Part shown: positions 29,967-41,418 of the stretch, piece by piece
How the letters are laid out: each line of letters opens with the position of its first letter
Position numbering within the stretch: the first letter of the stretch is position 1
Assembly: GCF_001190945.1 (NCBI RefSeq)
Contig: NZ_CP011112.1
Location: 1,860,001-1,924,000 of the forward strand
Direction of reading: 5' to 3'
Source: Luteipulveratus mongoliensis
GTDB taxonomy: Bacteria; Actinomycetota; Actinomycetes; Actinomycetales; Dermatophilaceae
Length of the DNA: 64,000 nt
The notes under the pieces: model-generated
Seen by the model: the letters and a program-made list of their open reading frames with translations, nothing else
What the model was told of the DNA's origin: nothing
Databases searched by the model: none
Program-made: the position numbers and the translations under genes

Positions 29967-30518
29967 GTGCCACGACTGATCGTGCTCAACGGTCCGCCCG
30001 CGGTCGGCAAGTCGACGCTCGCGGCGCGGTACGCCGACGACCATCCGCTGGCACTCAACCTGGACCTCGATCGCGTGCACCTGCTGCTCGGCGGTGCGGA
30101 CGACAACGCGCTCGATGGCTATATGGCCACGCGGGACCTGGCTGCGGCGATGGCGCGTACGCACCTGCAGGCCGGGCATGACGTCGTCGTGCCGCAGTAC
30201 CTCGCGCGGCCGTTGTTTCTCGAGCGCCTCGAGGCGCTCGCCGGTGAGATCGGTGCCGCCTTCCACGAGATCGTGCTGCTCGACAGCCTGCAGCGACTCG
30301 AAGCGCGGTTCGCCCATCGCAGCGCGACCAGCGCGGAGCCCGAGCACCAGCTAGCCGCCCGAGCCGTAGCGACGGGCGGTGAGCAATCGCTTCCTGCGAT
30401 GCGCGCGCGCCTCGTCGAGCTGGTCGCCACCCGGCCGCTCGCGGTGGTCATCGACTGCCCCGAGGGCCAGGAGGACACGACCTACCGGGCGATCCTGCAC
30501 GCGGTGGGCGAAGCCTGA
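29967..30518 (+). CDS. P-loop kinase / AAA family nucleotide-binding protein
   Basis: This 183-residue protein has Walker A GPPAVGKST (~10-18) and LDLDRVHLLLGG (~33-44), as in small-molecule kinases and zeta-toxin-like phosphotransferases. VVVPQYLARPLFLERLEAL and a later EARFAHRSATS with arginines could form a lid. The GTG at 29967 gives the P-loop near the N terminus, as in relatives. An earlier GTG at 29943 would overlap the acetyltransferase by 19 nt. The phosphoryl acceptor is unknown. It lies in a run of three same-strand genes with acetyltransferases. Confidence 0.75.
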   Translation: MPRLIVLNGPPAVGKSTLAARYADDHPLALNLDLDRVHLLLGGADDNALDGYMATRDLAAAMARTHLQAGHDVVVPQYLARPLFLERLEALAGEIGAAFHEIVLLDSLQRLEARFAHRSATSAEPEHQLAARAVATGGEQSLPAMRARLVELVATRPLAVVIDCPEGQEDTTYRAILHAVGEA

Positions 30519-30546
30519 AGGGCTCCTCATCTGGCACGCTCAGCGC

Positions 30547-31290
30547 ATGACCGAACTCGTCATCACCACCCTCGCCGAGCGGCCCGAGCTCGCCGCCCGG
30601 TGGTACGAGATCGCTGACTCCTGGCCGCGATTCATGCTCCAGGACCCGGTCGGTGACGCTCTGTGGCATCGGCTGCCCGAGGCGTTCCCGGAGTACAGCG
30701 TCATCGCCACCTCCGGCGACACGATCGTGGCGCGCGGCCGGTCCGTGCCCTTCGCCTTCCCGACCGAGGAGCGGCCCGAGCTGCCTGACTCCGGCTGGGA
30801 CCGGGCGATGATCTGGGCGATGGAGGATCACGCCGACGGCGTACGTCCGACCGCGGCCAGCGCGCTCGAGATCGCGATCGACAAGTCCCAGCTCGGCCAG
30901 GGTCTGTCGTCGGTCATGGTCGGTGCGCTGCGCGTTGCCGTACGCCGGCAGGGGCACGACGCGTTGTACGCACCGGTGCGGCCCAACGGCAAGACCGACC
31001 CGTCGCAGCCGATGACGGAGTACGTCGAGCAGCGTCGCGAGGACGGCCTGCCGACCGATCCGTGGCTGCGCGTCCACGTCCGCGCGGGCGGCACGATCGT
31101 GAAGGTTGCGCCGGCGTCGATGATCATCGCGGGGTCGCTGGACGAGTGGCGAGGCTGGACCGGGCTGCCGTTCGACGAGGACGGTGACGTGGTCGTACCA
31201 GGTGGACTGACCCCCGTGCGCTGCCACCTGGCCGACAACGTCGCCACCTATGTCGAGGCGAATGTCTGGGTGCGGCACGACCTGACCTGA
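30547..31290 (+). CDS. GNAT-like N-acetyltransferase
   Basis: This 247-residue protein has a GNAT-like arrangement: a strand with EYSVIATSGDTIVARGRSVPF (~48-68), a core helix DKSQLGQGLSSVMVGALRVAVRRQGHDALYAPVRP (~110-145) where LGQGLSS takes the acetyl-CoA loop position, and a C-terminal FDEDGDVVVPGGLTPVRCH segment. The acetyl-CoA motif departs from the usual RxxGxG, so activity is not assured. The ATG at 30547 begins 28 nt after the kinase stop. Substrate unknown. Confidence 0.7.
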   Translation: MTELVITTLAERPELAARWYEIADSWPRFMLQDPVGDALWHRLPEAFPEYSVIATSGDTIVARGRSVPFAFPTEERPELPDSGWDRAMIWAMEDHADGVRPTAASALEIAIDKSQLGQGLSSVMVGALRVAVRRQGHDALYAPVRPNGKTDPSQPMTEYVEQRREDGLPTDPWLRVHVRAGGTIVKVAPASMIIAGSLDEWRGWTGLPFDEDGDVVVPGGLTPVRCHLADNVATYVEANVWVRHDLT

Positions 31291-31332
31291 ATGCTGCGCC
31301 CACGCCGGTCCGGCACAGGGCTCCGACGCCGG

Positions 31333-31338
31333 TAACCT
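31333..31338 (+). promoter_or_regulatory. -10 box of apparently leaderless glyQS promoter
   Basis: TAACCT ends 6 nt before the GTG start of the glycyl-tRNA synthetase at 31345, so transcription would begin at or next to the start codon. No ribosome site precedes the GTG, which supports a leaderless mRNA. Confidence 0.45.
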
Positions 31339-31344
31339 TGGCGG

Positions 31345-34370
<3,026 letters not shown>

Positions 34371-34371
<1 letters not shown>

Positions 34372-35174
34372 TGGCCTGGACACCGTCCGACCTGTCTGCG
34401 GGCTGGGCAACGGATCTGGCCATTCTCGAGCTGAACGGTTCGGTCATCGACGACCGTGGGGACCACCTGGTCGTCACGACCCCGAGCAACCCGCAGTTCC
34501 ACTGGGGCAACTTCGTTCTGGTCACTGATCCGGACACGGTCGACCAGGCAGGGCGCTGGGTGGCCGTGTTCGAGGACGCGCTGCCACAGGCGACCTGGCG
34601 GTCGATCGGGCTCCCGCGCGAGCCGAGCGATCGTGCGGCCTGGCACGACGTTGGTGTCGAGATCGACGTCGATGAGGTGCTCGCCGCGACGCGTCCGCCG
34701 CGGCCGGGGCCGCTCGCTGCGGGATACACCTCGCGCGCCCTGGTGAGCGACGACGACTGGAGTCAGCTCCTGCAGCGGGACCTCGACGAGAACGCCCGCA
34801 GCGGGGAGCACGACCCGTCCGACTTCCGGTCGTTCGCCGAGGCGCTGGGGCAGTCGCAGCGCGCCATGTCGGAAAACGGCTCCGGCGCCTGGTTCGGCGC
34901 GTTCGATGGCGACGGTGGGCTGGTGGCCGAGCTCGGGATCGTCGCATGCGGTGCGCGGGCGAGGTACCAGCGGGTCGGCACCGACCCACGGCACCGCCGC
35001 CGCGGCCTCGCCTCGCACCTGCTCGGCGTGGCTGCGCAATGGAGTGCGTCTCGAGGGTGTGACCAGTGGGTCATCGTCACGGGGGCCGACAATCCCGCCG
35101 GTCGGGTGTACCGCTCGGTCGGGTTCGAACCATCGGCCGGCAGCTTCAGCGCATACCGGCTCCCGCCTCGCTGA
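34371..35174 (+). CDS. GNAT family N-acetyltransferase
   Basis: This 267-residue protein is translationally coupled to glyQS: the TGA and ATG share one base (TGATG). The N-terminal ~100 residues form a family-specific region beginning MAWTPSDLSAGWATDL. The C-terminal ~160 residues are a GNAT domain with YQRVGTDPRHRRRGLASHLLGVAAQWS (~200-225) and TGADNPAGRVYRSVGFEPSAG (~240-260). Coupling to a tRNA synthetase is notable, but acetylation of a tRNA, aminoacyl-tRNA or ribosomal substrate is only a guess. Confidence 0.85.
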
Positions 35175-35205
35175 CGGTGGGCTGAGCCTCGCTGGCAGCA
35201 CGGCC

Positions 35206-35211
35206 TAGCCT
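35206..35211 (+). promoter_or_regulatory. -10 box of apparently leaderless metB promoter
   Basis: TAGCCT ends 6 nt before the metB ATG at 35218, and no ribosome site precedes it. This is the same geometry as at glyQS and suggests a leaderless transcript. Confidence 0.45.
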
Positions 35212-35217
35212 GGGCTC

Positions 35218-36393
35218 ATGACAGAGCAGTCACAGCCAGGGTTCGCCACGCGAGCGATCCACGCCGGCCAGGAGCCGGACCCTCGTACCGGTTCGGTCGT
35301 ACCCGCGATCTACCAGACGTCGACCTACAAGCAGGACGGCGTAGGTGGTTTCCGAGAGGGTTACGAGTACTCCCGATCGGCGAACCCGACGCGTACCGCG
35401 TTGGAGACGTGCATCGCTGAGCTTGAAGGCGGGGCAAGGGGATTCGCGTTTGCCTCGGGTCTCGCGGGCGAGGACACGATCATGCGGGCGTTGCTCAAGC
35501 CGGGCGATCACATGGTGGTGCCGACGGACGCCTATGGCGGCACGTACCGGTTGATCAACACGGTGCAGCGCACCTGGGGTGTCGACCACAGCCTCGCCAA
35601 GGTCAGCCAGGCCGACGCCATCCGCGGTGAGATCCGGCCGGGCGTCACCAAGATCGTGTGGGTCGAGACGCCCACCAACCCGCTGCTCGGCATCTCCGAC
35701 ATCGAGGCCGTCGCACAGGTCGCGCACGACGCCGGCGCACTGCTGGTCGTCGACAACACCTTCGCCTCGCCATACCTCCAGCAGCCGATCTCGCTGGGCG
35801 CCGACGTCGTCGTGCACTCGACCACGAAGTACTGCGGTGGCCACTCGGACGTAGTCGGCGGAGCGGTCGTCGTCGCCAAAGACATTGCGGTCAAAGAGTT
35901 CTCGGACGCAGCAGACCGGATCGCGTTCCACCAGAACTCCATGGGTGCCGTGGCCGGGCCGATGGACTCCTGGCTCACGCTGCGCGGGCTCAAGACGCTT
36001 GCCGTACGCATGGAGCGCCACAGCGACAACGCCGAGAAGGTCGTGGAGTTCCTGCAGTCACGCAAGGACGTGACTCACATCCACTACCCCGGGCTCGACT
36101 CCCACCCCAACCACGACATCGCGGCCAAGCAGATGAAGCGCTTCGGTGGGATGGTGAGCTTCCAGATCGACGGAGGCGTGGAGCGCGCGCTGGACGTCGT
36201 CGGTCGTACGAAGGTCTGGGCCCTGGGCGAGTCGCTCGGCGGCGTCGAGTCGCTGATCGAGCACCCCGGCCGCATGACCCACGCGAGCGTCGCGGGCACC
36301 GAGCTCGAGGTCCCGGCGGACCTGATCCGGCTCTCTGTCGGTATCGAGGACGTCGAGGACCTGCTCGCCGACCTGGAGCAGGCGCTCGCCTGA
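35218..36393 (+). CDS. metB: Cystathionine gamma-synthase
   Basis: This 391-residue PLP enzyme of the Cys/Met metabolism family makes cystathionine from an activated homoserine and cysteine, though some relatives act as gamma-lyases. Visible features are YEYSRSANPTRTALE (~46-60), the PLP lysine in VVHSTTKYCGGHSDVVGG (K~208) and SLGGVESLIEHPGRMTHAS near residue 340. It is the orthologue of Rv1079 by position relative to greA and mca. With cbs it provides both transsulfuration directions. A palindromic repeat (36403-36484) begins 9 bp after its stop. Confidence 0.95.
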   Translation: MTEQSQPGFATRAIHAGQEPDPRTGSVVPAIYQTSTYKQDGVGGFREGYEYSRSANPTRTALETCIAELEGGARGFAFASGLAGEDTIMRALLKPGDHMVVPTDAYGGTYRLINTVQRTWGVDHSLAKVSQADAIRGEIRPGVTKIVWVETPTNPLLGISDIEAVAQVAHDAGALLVVDNTFASPYLQQPISLGADVVVHSTTKYCGGHSDVVGGAVVVAKDIAVKEFSDAADRIAFHQNSMGAVAGPMDSWLTLRGLKTLAVRMERHSDNAEKVVEFLQSRKDVTHIHYPGLDSHPNHDIAAKQMKRFGGMVSFQIDGGVERALDVVGRTKVWALGESLGGVESLIEHPGRMTHASVAGTELEVPADLIRLSVGIEDVEDLLADLEQALA

Positions 36394-36402
36394 CCGCCGG
36401 CG

Positions 36403-36484
36403 ACTACCCCGCTCAGATGGTCACTTCCCGGGGTGAGATGACCAGTCATCCGACCCCGGGAAGTGCACCTTTCGGCGGGGTAGT
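36403..36484. repeat. Nested palindromic element, family 1, copy A
   Basis: The 82-bp element has outer arms ACTACCCCGC (36403-36412) and GCGGGGTAGT (36475-36484), perfect inner arms CACTTCCCGGGGT (36422-36434) and ACCCCGGGAAGTG (36453-36465), and a central palindrome GATGACCAGTCATC (36437-36450). It lies between the convergent metB and the AbiEi-like gene and contains the latter's stop codon. It is in direct orientation with copy B (37615-37698) and inverted relative to copy C (52207-52288). Confidence 0.9.
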
Positions 36485-37513
36485 GCGGGGACTGGCCCTT
36501 CGGATTGCTTCCGCCTCGCGCGCCATAGTCTCCGGCAGCGTCGAGCCGAATCGCGCAACGCTGTCGGCGTGGTCGGCTCGAAGCCGGGTGATGGCGTCCG
36601 CGCGCCGAGCGCCCCAGTAGTCCTCCCAGTACAACCGGGTCACGCCGAGCCGCCTGTCTCGTACGAGACGCTCGCGCTTGCGCTCGTCCCACGCGACGGC
36701 GTCGGCTGGCTTGCTCGCCACTCCGCCCTCGTCGGTGGATTGGTACTTGGTCCGGCCGTCGGCCTCGATGACGTGGTTACCGACTCGCAGGTCGCACCAC
36801 TTCACGCCCTCGCGGGTCCGTACGGGGAATTGCGTCTCCGGTACGCCGATGCCGGCCTCGAGCACCAGCTCTCTCGCCAAGGACTCGTTCGGGTTCTCCG
36901 CACCTGCGTCGCCGAGCTCGACGCAGGTGCGGGCGGCTCGTACGCCGGGCCAGCGGCGCATGATCGCGTGGGCGTGCTCCAGCTCGTCTCGTGCAATACC
37001 CATGCGTAGCGCCGAGTCGCACGCCACCAGACCGTGGCGGACGCCGCGCTCGCGGGCAATGTCGACCGCCGTGCGTGCACGGTCGAGCGAGGCGAGCCCG
37101 TCAATCTGGACGATCTGCGTGGCGTCGAACGAGGCGAGGTGGTGAGTGACGCCGTTCTTGCTCCACGTGTTGGTGAAGCCAGGTCTGGTCACGTGCACCT
37201 GTGGTCCGTGGGGGCGAAGGATGGCCAGTCCGAGCAGGTGCGCGGCCGAGTCATGGCTCAGGACCCACCCGTGACGTAGCTGGAGGATCGTCGCGCGTGC
37301 GAGCAGGAGCGGCCGGCCGACGTATTCATCGAGTCCCGCCCAGATCTGCGCCGTGGTGACCACACCGTGCCTGACTCGTATCCAGTCGCTATTGCGCACT
37401 CTCCGTCGCGCCTCGGCAGGGGTTACTCCGAGCCCGAGCAGCTGCTTCCGTGACAGCACGCCGTAGTGAGTGGCGAACGCACCAAGGACACGAGGGTCGA
37501 CCGAATCGCTCAT
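36446..37513 (-). CDS. AbiEi antitoxin-like / DUF559 endonuclease-like protein
   Basis: This 355-residue protein has an AbiEi-like winged-helix start (LGAFATHYGVLSRKQLLGLGVTPAEARRRVRNSDWIRVRHGVV, ~10-52), a middle DNA-binding-like region, and a C-terminal DUF559/vsr-like part with WCDLRVGNHVIEADGRTKYQS (~258-278), where D, E and K could form a PD-(D/E)xK site. Such proteins are common in actinobacteria without known function; no cognate AbiEii-type nucleotidyltransferase toxin is adjacent. The last 12 residues (TTPPKGALPGVG) and the TGA stop are encoded by repeat copy A, and copy B lies 101 bp before the start. The ATG 37513 is used. Confidence 0.75.
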   Translation of the reverse strand: MSDSVDPRVLGAFATHYGVLSRKQLLGLGVTPAEARRRVRNSDWIRVRHGVVTTAQIWAGLDEYVGRPLLLARATILQLRHGWVLSHDSAAHLLGLAILRPHGPQVHVTRPGFTNTWSKNGVTHHLASFDATQIVQIDGLASLDRARTAVDIARERGVRHGLVACDSALRMGIARDELEHAHAIMRRWPGVRAARTCVELGDAGAENPNESLARELVLEAGIGVPETQFPVRTREGVKWCDLRVGNHVIEADGRTKYQSTDEGGVASKPADAVAWDERKRERLVRDRRLGVTRLYWEDYWGARRADAITRLRADHADSVARFGSTLPETMAREAEAIRRASPRTTPPKGALPGVG

Positions 37514-37614
37514 GCGCAGACCGTGACGGCCCGCCCAGGCGATACGTGAGCGTTGCTCGAGCCACGGTGGATGGGAAGTGCGGCGGAGCGGGGGTGTGGA
37601 CGGCGTCAGACGCC

Positions 37615-37698
37615 GACTACCCCGCTGATGTGACGACTTCCCCGCGTGAGCTGACCAGTCATCCGACCCGGGGGAGTGGACGTTTCGGCGGGGTAGTC
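37615..37698. repeat. Nested palindromic element, family 1, copy B
   Basis: The 84-bp element has perfect outer arms GACTACCCCGC (37615-37625) and GCGGGGTAGTC (37688-37698), imperfect inner arms ACTTCCCCGCGT / ACCCGGGGGAGTG and the central CTGACCAGTCAT. It begins to the right of the AbiEi-like gene start and ends 23 bp after the stop of the TIGR03086 gene (37722). It has the same orientation as copy A, sharing GTTTCGGCGGGGTAGT-like right ends. Confidence 0.9.
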
Positions 37699-37721
37699 GA
37701 AGATGTATGCGCGCCGGGTGC

Positions 37722-38309
37722 TCAGGGCTGGGGCTGCCAGCCGATGTCGCGGCCGGTGTTGCCGAGCAGCCGCTGCAGGCCCGCACCGTCGTCCGGCGTC
37801 TGGACCATCGGGCCGAACGCTCCGGGGGATCCGGCGGGGTCGAACTGCGCGGTGAACTCCGCGCCGATCGCGACGAGCTCGGGGTGCGGGTCGTACGCCT
37901 GGCCCGTGCCCTTCGCCAGGTCCCAGCCGTGCACGAGGACCTCGTTGAGGGCGACCAGGCCGCCGACCTCGCCCGGCATCTCGATGCCACCGGCCTTGGT
38001 CATTCCGGTCCAGGCGTCGGGGTCCTCCCAGGCGTCGGCCAGGCTCTTGAGGCGGTGCGGGATGACGGCCTTCCAGTCGTCGGCGAGGTGCTCGGTGCGG
38101 CCCAGCGGTGGTGGTCCGTCCATCACCTCGAGGTTGGTCTTCTGCGCGGCCCACGTGAACGCCGTGGAGAGCCCGGCGAGATGGTCGAGCAGGTCGCCGA
38201 CCTGGTAGTCGGGGCACGGCGTCGGTGCACTCAGCTGGTGGTCGTCGGTCTGCTGCACAAGGTGTGACACGAGCTCCGTGGCGTGCCGCAGGCTGGGTCG
38301 TTCAGTCAT
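37722..38309 (-). CDS. TIGR03086-family DinB/maleylpyruvate-isomerase-like protein
   Basis: This 195-residue protein is of the DinB-like four-helix metal-binding superfamily. It shows SAPTPCPDYQVGDLLDHLAGLSTAFTWAA (~26-55) with the first histidine, a middle MPGEVGGLVALNEVLVHGWDLAKGTGQ (~110-135) with the second histidine, and PHPELVAIGAEFTAQF. Relatives include mycothiol-dependent maleylpyruvate isomerase, and mycothiol is likely present here because mca is. The specific reaction is unknown. A palindromic repeat 23 bp past the stop may terminate its transcript. Confidence 0.85.
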   Translation of the reverse strand: MTERPSLRHATELVSHLVQQTDDHQLSAPTPCPDYQVGDLLDHLAGLSTAFTWAAQKTNLEVMDGPPPLGRTEHLADDWKAVIPHRLKSLADAWEDPDAWTGMTKAGGIEMPGEVGGLVALNEVLVHGWDLAKGTGQAYDPHPELVAIGAEFTAQFDPAGSPGAFGPMVQTPDDGAGLQRLLGNTGRDIGWQPQP

Positions 38310-38413
38310 CTGGCTGGCTCCGTCGTGGTGGGGATGGTGCCGACGAGGCTGTCAGGTCGAGCGGCCGACCGACAAGGTTCTTCGGCAGAACGAGCAGGAT
38401 CGGAGCGGATCCG

Positions 38414-39403
38414 TCAGCGCGGCTTCAGCTCCATCTCGTGCATGACCTCCACAACCTCGAACCCGAACCCGGTGTTGACCCGCTGCATCGCGCCGTTGCT
38501 CTGAGCGGTCCAGGTGTGCACCCATCGCACGTCGCTCTCGGCCTCGCGGATCTGGGCGTAGTTCGCGGCCTTCAGCAGCGCGCCGAGCCCGTGCCCGCGG
38601 TGCTCCTCCAGGACGAGGGTGTCGTCCTGGATCGCGTTCGAGCCGTCGGAGCGATCGACGTAGACCAGGGTGTAGCCGGCGGGTGAGCCGTCGGAGTGCT
38701 GGGCGAACGCGACATAGCTGCGGTACGACCGCGCCATCCGCTCCTCGCTCTGCCGGATCCTGTCGGGCGTGATGATCCGGTGGTCTCGGGTCAGGTCGCC
38801 GGTCGGCACATCCGCCGACATCGCAGTCCACATATGCGCGTACGCCTCGATCAGGTCGTCGGGCGTGGCGCCGGTCCAGGTGATCACGCGGTACGCCTCT
38901 TCGGACGACGGCGTCCGCGGTGCGCCGGGCCAGGCGAGGGCGAGGTGGTCCTCGACGTGCGAACTGACGAAGCCGCGCGCGAGGGCGAACCGGCCGCCGA
39001 GCGAGTTCTCGAGTGTCTGGTCAGGCGCGATGTTGAGCTCTACGGCCGCGATCGTCCGACCAAGCGCAGCCATCCTGGCGACCGCCCAGTTCCACAGAGC
39101 CGTGCCGACTCCTCGCCCGCGCGCCGCTGGAGGGACGCCGATCTCGACGTCGACAACATCCACGTCGTCCTCGATGTCGTACTCGAAAAGCATTGCGCCA
39201 CAGATCGATTCGCCCTCATACGCGGCGACCGCAAGGCGGGTACGACGAGGACTTGGGTTGCGCAGGGATGTCGCCAGGGCGTCGTACGTCGAGAACACCG
39301 GAGCCTTGCGGCCGTCAGTGACGCCGCTCTTGAACGTGTCGTACCAGGCGCGGAAGGACGCCTCGTCATGCGGATCGACTTCGGTCGTTGTGGGGTGCGC
39401 CAT
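38414..39403 (-). CDS. Tandem-GNAT N-acetyltransferase (paralogue of 28891-29961)
   Basis: This 329-residue protein has two GNAT folds. The first carries PPAARGRGVGTALWNWAVARMAALGR (~90-115), the second DDTLVLEEHRGHGLGALLKAANYAQ (~258-282) followed by HTWTAQSNGAMQRVNTGFGFEVVE. The second loop closely matches DTLVLREARGNGLGLRLKA of the protein at 28891, so both stem from one duplication. The ATG 39403 is chosen; an ATG 36 nt earlier has no better signal. The substrate is not known. It is divergent from the DrrAB-type exporter operon. Confidence 0.85.
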   Translation of the reverse strand: MAHPTTTEVDPHDEASFRAWYDTFKSGVTDGRKAPVFSTYDALATSLRNPSPRRTRLAVAAYEGESICGAMLFEYDIEDDVDVVDVEIGVPPAARGRGVGTALWNWAVARMAALGRTIAAVELNIAPDQTLENSLGGRFALARGFVSSHVEDHLALAWPGAPRTPSSEEAYRVITWTGATPDDLIEAYAHMWTAMSADVPTGDLTRDHRIITPDRIRQSEERMARSYRSYVAFAQHSDGSPAGYTLVYVDRSDGSNAIQDDTLVLEEHRGHGLGALLKAANYAQIREAESDVRWVHTWTAQSNGAMQRVNTGFGFEVVEVMHEMELKPR

Positions 39404-39516
39404 GTGGCCATCGTGGCGATCGAGCGTCGCCTGAGCCAACGATTTCTTGGGATGCGCCGGGAGGATCGCAGAAATGGAGTCGTGATATCCGGGCTCGGGA
39501 TGGGAGGTTGGGCAAC

Positions 39517-40509
39517 GTGACTGACGCGGTAAGGGCAGAAGGCCTGATCAAGCATTACAAGGACGTCAAGGCGATCGACGGTGTCTCGTTGGCGGTGCCC
39601 GAGGGCACGGTGCTCGGGATGTTGGGCCCCAACGGGGCCGGTAAGACCACGACGGTCCGCGTCCTGACGACCCTCATCCGTCCCGACGCCGGCACGGCCA
39701 CAGTCGCGGGTGCGGACGTCATCAACCAGCCTGATCAGGTGCGCAGCAAGATCGGGGTGTCCGGTCAGTACGCCGCTGTCGATGAGTACCTCACGGGCTA
39801 CGAGAACCTTGAGATGGTGGGGCGGCTCTACCACCTGCCGGCGAGCCAGGCGCGGGCACGAGCGCGCGAGCTGCTCGGCGAGTTCCGGCTGGAGGACGCG
39901 GCGGACCGCCCGGCGAAGACGTACTCCGGCGGTATGCGACGACGCCTCGACCTGGCGGGCGCGCTGGTCGCTCGGCCGCCCGTGATCTTCCTCGACGAGC
40001 CGACCACCGGCCTCGACCCGCGTAGCCGCGGTGACATGTGGGAGGTCATCGAAGGCTTGGTGTCCGAGGGCACCTCAGTGCTGCTGACGACGCAGTACCT
40101 CGAGGAGGCCGACCGGCTCGCCGACAACATCATCGTGATCGATCGCGGTCGGATCATCGCCGAGGGCACCGCCGACGAGCTCAAGGCGCAGGTGGGTGGC
40201 GAGCGGCTCACGGTGACGGTTGCCGAGCCCGAGCGGCTGCGCGAGACCGCGCAGACGCTCAGCGAGCTCGGTTCCGGAGAGGCCGAGGTCAACGACCACA
40301 CGCGCACCGTGATCGTGCCGGTGACCGGTGGCACGCAGTCCCTGCTGCTCGCCGTCAGACAGCTGGACGAACGGTCGATCACGGTGCAGGACATCGGGAT
40401 TCGACGCCCAACACTTGACGACGCCTTCTTGTCGCTGACAGGCCACAAGGCCGAGGACGAGGAGAGCGACGCCGACGACGAGCGCGAGCGAGAGGCACAG
40501 ACCGTATGA
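39517..40509 (+). CDS. ABC exporter ATP-binding protein, DrrA type
   Basis: This 330-residue ATPase is of the daunorubicin-resistance (DrrA) family. Walker A is GPNGAGKTTT (~38-47), the signature YSGGMRRRLDLAGALV (~138-153), Walker B VIFLDEPTTGLDP and the switch histidine position carries Gln (LLTTQYLEEADRLADN), as is typical for DrrA. The C-terminal ~100 residues with RRPTLDDAFLSLTGHKAEDEES form the family's regulatory tail. The GTG 39517 has GGAGG 9 nt before it. The stop overlaps the permease start as ATGA. Confidence 0.92.
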   Translation: MTDAVRAEGLIKHYKDVKAIDGVSLAVPEGTVLGMLGPNGAGKTTTVRVLTTLIRPDAGTATVAGADVINQPDQVRSKIGVSGQYAAVDEYLTGYENLEMVGRLYHLPASQARARARELLGEFRLEDAADRPAKTYSGGMRRRLDLAGALVARPPVIFLDEPTTGLDPRSRGDMWEVIEGLVSEGTSVLLTTQYLEEADRLADNIIVIDRGRIIAEGTADELKAQVGGERLTVTVAEPERLRETAQTLSELGSGEAEVNDHTRTVIVPVTGGTQSLLLAVRQLDERSITVQDIGIRRPTLDDAFLSLTGHKAEDEESDADDEREREAQTV

Positions 40510-41351
40510 CTACCGTGAGCGCGGCACACCTGGTGGGCGATGCCGCGACCGTCGCCAAGCGCAACTTGATCAAGATCAAGCGGGTCCCGGACCTGCTGGT
40601 GTTCACCACCATGCAGCCGATCATGTTCGTCCTGCTGTTCGGCTTCGTCTTCGGCAGCCTGGCGCCCGCTGACCCCCAGGGATACCGGGAGTTCATGATG
40701 GCGGGCATCTTTGCCCAGACCATCATCTTCGGCGCGACGATCACCGGATCCGGCATGGCCGAGGACATGCAGAAGGGCATCATCGACCGGTTCCGGACGC
40801 TGCCCATGCATCCGGGTTCGGTGCTGTTCGGCCGGACGATCTCGGACCTGCTCAACAACCTGATTGTGCTGGTCGTCATGTCGCTGACCGGGCTGGTCAT
40901 CGGGTGGCGGATCCGCGAAGGCTTCGTCAAGGCGTTGGTCGCGTACGGCCTGCTGCTGCTGTTCGCCTACGCGTTCTCGTGGGTGATGGCGTTCGTCGGG
41001 CTCAAGGTCCGTACGCCCGAGATCGTCAACAACGCGGCGTTCATCGTGATCTTCCCGCTGACCTTCATCGCCAACACGTTCGTGCCGGCCGAGAACATGC
41101 CGGCCGTGCTCAAGACGCTGGCCGGCTGGAACCCCGTCTCGACGATCACCCATGCGGCTCGGGAGAACTTCGGCAACCTGTTCGCCCTGCCGGACGCGAA
41201 GGGACGCACCGACGCGGCTCGGCTCGGCGAGATCGAGTACACCTGGGCACTTAAGCACGCCGAGCTCTACACGCTCGGGTGGGTTGTGCTGCTGCTGGCG
41301 ATCTTCGTGCCGCTGTCGACCGCCGCCTACAAGAAGGCCGTCGCCCGCTGA
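40506..41351 (+). CDS. ABC exporter permease, DrrB type (ABC-2)
   Basis: This 281-residue ABC-2 permease has six helices. It shows DLLVFTTMQPIMFVLLFGFVFG (~28-49), the AEDMQKGIIDRFRTLPM coupling segment (~87-103) typical of DrrB, and the ABC-2 signature around LTFIANTFVPAENMPAVLKTLAGWNPVS (~192-220). It works with the coupled ATPase to export a hydrophobic compound, often a drug or lipid. No biosynthetic gene cluster is adjacent, so a self-resistance role has no support here. A family 2 hairpin repeat follows the stop by 7 bp. Confidence 0.92.
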   Translation: MTTVSAAHLVGDAATVAKRNLIKIKRVPDLLVFTTMQPIMFVLLFGFVFGSLAPADPQGYREFMMAGIFAQTIIFGATITGSGMAEDMQKGIIDRFRTLPMHPGSVLFGRTISDLLNNLIVLVVMSLTGLVIGWRIREGFVKALVAYGLLLLFAYAFSWVMAFVGLKVRTPEIVNNAAFIVIFPLTFIANTFVPAENMPAVLKTLAGWNPVSTITHAARENFGNLFALPDAKGRTDAARLGEIEYTWALKHAELYTLGWVVLLLAIFVPLSTAAYKKAVAR

Positions 41352-41358
41352 CATCGCC

Positions 41359-41408
41359 GGTCGAGTAGGCGAGGACCTAGCCTCCGCTGGCGCTCCGGCT
41401 ACTCGACC
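41359..41408. repeat. Interspersed hairpin repeat, family 2, copy 2
   Basis: The 50-bp element has perfect 10-bp arms GGTCGAGTAG (41359-41368) and CTACTCGACC (41399-41408). It lies between the convergent DrrB-type permease (stop 41351) and the LLM oxidoreductase (stop 41419), an ideal place for a bidirectional terminator. The left 16 bp match copy 1 at 6286. Confidence 0.75.
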
Positions 41409-41418
41409 AGCGGGGTGG

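Noticed and set aside
36403-37698. CRISPR array suspected from repeated ~80-bp units
   Set aside because: Only two copies occur here, 1.1 kb apart, each internally palindromic, with a gene rather than spacers between them. No cas gene is present.
39517-41351. Antibiotic biosynthesis cluster with DrrAB self-resistance
   Set aside because: The neighbours are acetyltransferase, sulfur operon and DinB-like genes. No polyketide, peptide synthetase or other biosynthetic gene is found.
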